64,000 nt of DNA from NCBI GenBank assembly GCA_028583605.1, contig CM053326.1, positions 31,727,431-31,791,430 of the forward strand, given 5' to 3'. The notes beneath the pieces are model-generated. The model was not told the origin of the DNA. It saw only the letters and a list, made by a program, of their open reading frames with translations, and made no database searches. Made by a program: the position numbers and the translations under genes. The stretch comes from Dastarcus helophoroides. Its lineage: Eukaryota; Arthropoda; Insecta; Coleoptera; Bothrideridae. Below, piece by piece: positions 57,651-64,000 of this stretch (the stretch's first letter is position 1; each line of letters begins with the position of its first letter).

Positions 57651-59640
57651 GATAATTGCAAAAGTTCTTATAAAGTTTTTATCTATTTTCTTTGCACAAC
57701 TTTACTGTAAAATAGGTTTAGGAAATAATATTGACATATTCGAATTCATAAGTTGTCAAACTGATTGCCGGAGTATTCCATTAGTACGATGTACGTCATT
57801 TCCGATCAATGTAATTGTTTATTGACAAATATGCCCACAAAAAGTAAATGTTATTTAGTAAAATACAAATTAAATTCCTAACATAAAAAACACGTTTTAT
57901 TTCATTGCATTGGTACTGCTCCAATGCGAGTTTTTTTTATGAGTTGTAACTATCTATGACTAACGCTATTTTAATCAATAATATGTTTGGAGTAATTTAA
58001 CATTCAGCAAAATTTCCCACTAAAACTATATTATTTTTTTATAGAAAATTTTCTCTTGAAAATATAGATTTAAGCTCTGCCTAGAAAATTTTATAAATCA
58101 CAAATTACATTTTAAAATCTGTATCGTTATCTAATAAAAATTTTAAACAAATTTCGCAGCTGGCTGTTTTCAATTAATTTAATCTTTGAACATATATATT
58201 CTTTACCAGCCGCATAGATACGAAACCTTGGTTCGGTTTCGAAATAGCAATTCGCATTTCTATGAAACTTCAGGAATCCGTACATACGGGGCGACACAAT
58301 TCTGAATTTAAATTTCTGATTAGGAAAACTGATCGCAATTCCGTATGTGTGCGACCGGCCATCAGTAACAAAATAAAATGTTGAAATATTATTAGGGTCT
58401 TTATCATTATTTGAGTTTTAAATTTTGAATATTAATTGTTCTTAATTGATTAAGTTCTAATTTTCAAAGCCAAAGCTAAGTTATTTTGGCCACTCTAACA
58501 ACACACACTTTGCTGTATAATGTGTTGCCTATATAACAACTATTTTTTTCGATCCATAGAAGGTTTTATCCAGAGACTCTCTATGGTTTTACCCCTTTAC
58601 CCAAGAAGACTATAATATTATAGTCTTCTTGCCTTTACCACATCGACAATTAAACAAATAATTACGCGATACGTATTTCGCTATCAAAACTAGCATTTTC
58701 AAGCGCAATAATCTTAATTGACGTCACCTTTTTGACAAAGCATTTTGCAGTGGCGATTATACACAACACGCCATATTACATATTACATATATGAGAATGA
58801 CATAACGACATAAATACATTTATATAAAAAAAGTTTTGTCATTCAATTTACAGTGACCTGCATGTAAGGTAAATCGATCCGATTCTTAGGATTTTTGAAT
58901 CGTTCATTAGATCGATCATGTATTTGAGATCGATTTAAAAAATTGACCTTGAGATTTAAAAAAATCGATTTTTCGATAAATCGATCTCAGATCGACATCC
59001 CTAATATATTGAAAAAATAGTCGCCTATCCGGGCTTGAATTTAATATTTAAATATTACAATAAAAAATTTTAAATATTTTTTGCATACATTTCGTTCTTT
59101 TCTTCAGTCAGTTGTTGCGCTTTTAAAAATCTCGACTTTAAACCCAAAGTACCAAAAAAATGCGAAGTTCACATGAAATAGTGAACATTTCTGGAGAAAA
59201 CCCAAAGTTTCATTTAAAATGAACATTTCGAAGGTAAAACTTTTATTAAAAAAATAAATAAATGATAAATGTAAGCGGTTTTCGTATTAGCTTCTGCATG
59301 CACAGAAAACGACTTTTATTGATTAGTCACCCCCGCCCCATCCACAATGCCACTACAATATTGCCAAAAATTTTCAGCGCTACGCCACTGAAATAGAAAC
59401 TTTACAAAGTAAGGTAGAAAATGATTTTAAAGTGCAAAAGACCAACATTACTCATTAGTGAATATTTAAATGAAGTCTAGGGTAATTATTCATTTAAATA
59501 ATTACGGAAAAAGTGAATATAACATTGCGGATTTCCAAGGTTAGTGGCGTTTTAAATTTCAAAGGAATATGAAATTGACAATATTATTGGTTACGTTGGT
59601 AGTGTAAATTCCCCCACCATCTTATTTTTTCTATGGTTAA
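57651..59640. other. intergenic region between Rsf1 and Prdx5
   Basis: No gene. It contains a perfect 28 bp palindrome at 58,603-58,630 and, at about 58,865-59,003, a run of ATCGAT-rich inverted words (AATCGATCC, GATCGATC, AAAATCGATTTTTCGAT) ending GATCGACATCCCTAA. In complement that end is TTAGGGATGTCGATC, reminiscent of a hAT-type end. Promoters for the two divergent genes should lie at its edges. Confidence 0.5.
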
Positions 59641-59649
59641 CGAAAAGGT

Positions 59650-59657
59650 TATAAATA
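59650..59657 (+). promoter_or_regulatory. TATA-like box near the Prdx5 start
   Basis: TATAAATA is only 27 bases before the first in-frame ATG (59,677), so a transcript started at the usual distance would begin at or inside that codon. If the box is used, translation would have to start at Met 33 (MPAKEGD), giving a form without the leader. It may also be chance in AT-rich DNA. Confidence 0.3.
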
Positions 59658-59676
59658 GCCGGCTTTCAACAACAAA

Positions 59677-61001
59677 ATGAATGTCGCAAAATTTCTTTGG
59701 AGTAGGCAGTTTGTTCGATCGATTTTACGTCAGGATCCAAAGCGAAAGTTTCATTTAACAGCAGCTGCTAATATGCCGGCTAAAGTAAGTAAATAACTAT
59801 TTTGGTTGATAAGTGACGATTGCAGGTTATATTTGACAAGTTCTTGAATAAAAAAAATGTTTTATTTTCAGGAGGGTGATACGCTTCCAAACGTTGAATT
59901 ATACGAGGATAATCCCACCAATAAAGTGAATTTAAAAGACCTGTCACTTGGTAAAAAACTTATAATTTTCGCTGTTCCTGGGGCCTTTACTCCTGGATGT
60001 TCAAAGGTATTTGTTTAACTTTTCCCTTGACCTTGATTTGGAGCGTGATAGCATGACCGCCAAAGTAAAAGTCAATGAATAACTTAACTGCAATGTTAAT
60101 AATTATTTGTTGTTGATGCAATGCCTTCCTTATGAACAATGTTAGATAAAAAAAGAGTTGTAAAATTTATGTTTTTTCATTTCATAATTAGATAACATTA
60201 ATTACTGTATAGATTTTAAATGTGGGAAGGTTTTTTGTTACCCCTCATAAAAATCTGTTACCAGTGGCGTGCCTAAATACGAATTTCTTTTCTAAACTTT
60301 TTAAATTTTCAACTTTGAATTTAAATTCTGGATATTTTCCAGACATACAAACACAAAGTGAAAATGGTATTGGTCGAAGCTTAAAGAAAAAATTCCAAAT
60401 TTCAATATGAAAATTAAAATTTGTAGAAAAAACTTAAATTGTGGAACGATCGTAATTTAGAGAAAATTTGAAATATTTCAAGAAAAAATGGAAAATTAGC
60501 AATATCTAGTTAAAAACGGAAATTTTTATATGTATATTGCGAGAAAAAATTACGATTTTAATTTATTTACATGAATTTTCAACTTCAAAGACTAATGTTT
60601 AGCCTTAAATTTACATGTTCGTTTTGTTTTTGCAATTTCTTTAAGAAAATTTAATTTTAAGATTTTTTTTCTTCTAGACACATTTACCTGGATATGTTGA
60701 GAAAGCCGAAGACTTAAAAAAGCAAGGTGTAAGTGAAATAGTATGTGTCTCTGTGAATGACCCATTTGTAATGTCGGCTTGGGGCAAAGAACATAAGACA
60801 GGTGGGAAAATCAGGATGCTAGCTGATCCTAATGGAAGTTTCACAAAAGCACTTGATTTGACAGTGGATATACCTCCATTGGGAGGAGTAAGAAGCAAAC
60901 GTTATTCAATGGTTGTCGAGGATGGTAAAATTAAATCCTTGCAAGTCGAGCCTGATGGTACAGGACTATCATGTTCACTTGCACAATCTATAAAGCTGTA
61001 A
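59677..61001 (+). CDS. Prdx5: Peroxiredoxin 5-type atypical 2-Cys peroxiredoxin, three exons
   Basis: Reduces hydrogen peroxide, alkyl hydroperoxides and peroxynitrite using thioredoxin as electron donor. Exons are 59,677-59,784, 59,872-60,006 and 60,678-61,001, all with GT/AG borders, giving 188 residues with no frameshift. The peroxidatic Cys is C79 in VPGAFTPGCS; C180 in GLSCSLAQ matches the resolving Cys of the family; R153 in the GGVRSKRYSMVV block matches the catalytic Arg. Residues 1-32 are basic with few acids and look like a mitochondrial presequence; Met 33 (MPAKEGD) is where the mature or cytosolic form would start. It ends SIKL, not a canonical peroxisomal signal. It is transcribed away from Rsf1. 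Confidence 0.96.
60007..60677 (+). other. Prdx5: Prdx5 intron 2
   Basis: Begins GTATTTG and ends TTTTCTTCTAG. It is filled with A/T-rich sequence. The 62-codon open frame at 60,222-60,410 is intronic and not a gene. Confidence 0.85.
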
Positions 61002-61091
61002 TTTTTGTCATTTCTTCCATCAGTTAATTTGATTTTAGTTCTAGTAATAATGTAATATATAAAACAGTGAGTTATGTAATAGTTTTTCAAC

Positions 61092-61097
61092 AATAAA
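61092..61097 (+). terminator. Prdx5: Prdx5 poly(A) signal
   Basis: AATAAA lies 90 bases after the stop codon, in a suitable AT-rich 3' region. Confidence 0.7.
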
Positions 61098-61099
61098 AA

Positions 61100-64000
61100 A
61101 TACTAAATAGTGCTAGTTTCTTAAGTGTAACATTTTACAACTTTTGGAATTTTAACATGCAAGGACTAAACTATAGAAAAATTGAAAATTGGAGAAAAGT
61201 CAAAATTTTGAGAAACATGTAATAAATTTAGGTTTTTCTTTGGTATTGGCATGTAATTCAGATTTTTCAAAATATTTTGATTTTCTCCCACAGTTTTTAA
61301 AATTAGCAAAATTTCAACGAGGGTTTTGATAAAACAGTAACAAGAAACTTCAAAATTTCTTCAAATGTTGCCCAAACCTTCAAAATTTTTAGGAAATGTT
61401 GAACTTTTGATATTTTCTCTTAATAGACCTTTCCGAAATGACATTTTTACCAAAATTCCGATGTAAATTTGCCTTGCAATTTTTACTGTTTTTTTTTTTT
61501 TGGAAATTTTGGCTTCCCAGTGAAAAGTTAAATCTTTTTCAAAAAATTATGACTTTTCTCAAAATTTTTCAAAGCTACTTTGTCCACTCTTAATTTGAAC
61601 ATTTCGAATTAAAATTACAAATTCAAAAAATGCAAAACTAAGTTCAGAGTTTTGCGAAAACAGTCGAAATTGTGAAGAAAAAAAGACGCAAATTAAGTAT
61701 GTTTGAGTTTCCAGAATTGTGTTGCAAGTTATCGAAATATTTAAAAATATATCTGTTGTAACTGTAGCAACTGTAATAAATAGTCTGAAAACTGAACGGA
61801 GTTTTATGTCTTTCCTATTGCCAAATTCAGACTTAACTTCCACTGAAGATCCAATTATTTCAACAAATTGCAATTTTAATCATGAAATTTTTGAGTAACT
61901 TCCATGTTTCTAGAAAAAGTCGAAGTTTTCATAAAGCATTTGTGTGGACAAAGTGGAAACAAAATTTTGAACTCTGAATTTTGGGAAAAAAAGTAAAAAT
62001 ATAAAAATACATTGAAAAGAAAATCTAATTCGAATTTAAAATTTCCAGAAAAAAGTTAACATTTTGAGATTAAGAGTTAAAATTGAAAAAATCAATTGCA
62101 TTTCAATGTTGCAAATTCAAGTCAACAATTGTAAATAAAACTATATTTCGGGACTGTCTGAAAAGAATTGAAATGGTAACCAAAAAAGACTGGGACGCCG
62201 AGAGGAAATGTGAAATTAAAAAAAAAACATTAATTTTTCAGAATTTTGAAAAAATATCAGATTTTTATACAAAAAATTCCGAAAATTACGGATTTTAAGT
62301 CCAAATTTGCAAAAAATTAGACACCTAGAAAAGGTCAAAATACAAAGTTCAAAAATTTAGGAAAGAAGTTACAATTTTCTAAAAATAACCTAATTCACAC
62401 AAATTACAGTCATCTACTTTTGGAATTGCTCTAGCCTAATTTTAATACGAAATTTCAAAAAAATGTGGACATAAAAGTTATATATTTTCTGAATTAAAAA
62501 TATCAAGTTTAAACCTCCAAAAATTGAAATACAGAACTTGTCCCCTGAAACCAAGAAAGATTAAAAAAATATCAGTATCTCTCTGAAGATGACAGCTTGG
62601 CTGTCGAAATGCGTTATAGCAACGTTTGTTGTGTTTTTTTAAACTTTCTTGGGTTCAGGGGACAAGTTCTGTATTTCAATTTTGAAGATAACCAAGGACC
62701 AGTCCGTTGCACCAAATTTAAACTTTCCAGTTCAGATAAAATTTCAGTTTTTATTTGAACTCTAAATTTAAATTTTTCTAAACATTCTGACAGTTTTTTT
62801 TAACATTTTGACTTTATTTTCTTTAAAAACTTGCAATTCTGGACTGGATATTTGAAGGAAACAGTAAAAATTTTAGAAAAAAAATCTCAAAATTTATTTT
62901 CCAAAAATTGTTCAATATTTCTAGAAAGAATTAAGATTTTGAGAAACATTTTAATAGATTTGATTTTTCTAAAAATACTTAATTTTTAGTTTGCAATTTC
63001 TATACTTTGTTTTTTAAAATATGCAAGACTCGATATTTAAGCTGTCTCAAGAAATTATGACTTTTTTTGATAATCAACTTTAGGTTAGTTTTGTCTTTTG
63101 CATATTTAACATATTGCTCGGAACTTCAAGCATTTTAAGAAAAAAATCGAAAATTTGAATGGAAAAACCTGAACTTCCGGAAATTTTTGTTAATAAATTC
63201 AGATTTTTGTTTTCAAGATTGTATTATCCAAAATCACCAAATTTAGACATTTTTCACAAAATTTTGAATTATAATTCGAAATAAAAAAAGAATTAAACTT
63301 AAATTCTGAATACTGGGAAAACAGTTAATTTAAACAAAACTCAATATTTATGCAATAATTATTTGCAAACTGTTCATTGAATGTTAATCACTAGAGACTG
63401 CATTTCTGCATATTCAGATGCATATTTAACCAATTTTCACCGTTTACTACATCTTTTACCTAAAATCCAACGTTGATGCATATTTTTGCTACATTTTCAA
63501 TATTTTTGGATGGGTACTTAATGATTTAAAGTCTTACTAAGCGCCGGATAAGACGTTTACTATCCTTGCTGAAGCAGTCGATTGAAAATTTATATTCAAC
63601 TGGATGGGTACCATTTTTTCCTCAAAATTCTGCTTTTTTTGCAAAATTTGTCTTTTGTTTTAAAATTTCGAATTTATTATTAAAATCTTCTTTCTTATCA
63701 AAATTTGATCTCTTTAAAATATTGAATTTTTCTCGTCAACATTTTTCGCTTCATTTTTCTTTAAAATTCAATTTTTCAAAATTCGACCTTTTCTGAAAAT
63801 TTCCACTTTTTTAAAATCAAAATTTCGGCAAATGTCTATTTGTTTATCAAAGTTTGCCTTTCCTCAAAATTTGGTCGATCTTTTGATGAAAAAGTAAACA
63901 TTTTGAAAAATTTTTTAATTTCTGAATTTTTGTAAAAAGACAAAAGGTCTAGCAAATTTTCTTTGGAAATTTCGAGGTTTTGGGGATTTTTTAAAACCAA
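61100..64000. repeat. A/T low-complexity tract at the window end
   Basis: A/T words like those elsewhere, no gene recognised. A family A foldback copy is embedded at 62,520-62,716. A short patch near 63,395-63,500 with repeated GCATATTT words may be another element end. Confidence 0.55.
62520..62716 (+). mobile_element. foldback family A, copy 5
   Basis: Left arm GAAATACAGAACTTGTCCCC pairs with GGGGACAAGTTCTGTATTTC on the right, and the tail GATAACCAAGGACCAGTCCG runs to GCACCAAA. The centre has CTGAAGA at 62,583-62,589, a GACAGC/GCTGTC stem and GAAAT at 62,606. The flanks carry similar words, TTTAAACCTCCA (62,508-62,519) and TTTAAACTTTCCA (62,717-62,729), an imperfect duplication of about 12 bp. 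Confidence 0.85.

Overview
The window is from a large, AT-rich eukaryotic nuclear genome, almost certainly an insect. The evidence is three recognisable intron-bearing or insect-type genes (MED17, Rsf1, a mitochondrial-type peroxiredoxin 5), mariner transposons, and non-LTR remnants with RNase H motifs. The order within insects cannot be fixed from this sequence. There are no prokaryotic operons, CRISPR arrays or recognisable tRNA/rRNA genes.

Layout. Positions 1-49,500 are a gene desert made mostly of old mobile elements and A/T low-complexity tracts built on TTTTCGAAATTTCGAC-like words. It holds three broken mariner elements (2,746-3,607; 38,674-39,901; 44,183-45,205), two decayed non-LTR retrotransposon 3' ends (19,440-20,310 and 20,830-21,440), a probable solo LTR (35,826-36,185), and several foldback families. 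One foldback family has five copies (8,992; 11,612; 17,797; 26,157; 62,520), and three of these have 10-13 bp flanking duplications. There are also higher-order tandem arrays with periods near 420 bp and 800 bp, and large inverted repeats. Three islands of more balanced base composition (about 9,780-10,240; 17,016-17,570; 29,330-29,780) stand out from the AT background. They may be exons, promoters or conserved regulatory DNA; one contains a candidate 3'-terminal coding exon on the minus strand.

Positions 49,584-61,001 carry the recognisable genes: MED17 (+, four exons, Mediator head subunit), Rsf1 (-, RRM/RGG splicing repressor) and a Prdx5-type peroxiredoxin (+, three exons). MED17 and Rsf1 converge; Rsf1 and Prdx5 diverge from a 2.6 kb intergenic region. 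They are unrelated housekeeping genes and do not form a pathway.

The most notable gene-level observation is that MED17 needs four separate one-base corrections and Rsf1 one, all in the same sense (one extra base), while Prdx5 is intact. After correction MED17 is 640 codons plus stop and Rsf1 194 codons plus stop, each divisible by three with no internal stop, close to the sizes I recall for their fly homologues. This pattern fits residual insertion errors of a long-read assembly better than real inactivation. I found no convincing new cellular system. The best candidates for undescribed biology are the foldback family with retroposon-like target duplications, the sequence box it shares with a second foldback family, and the inverted mariner derivative.
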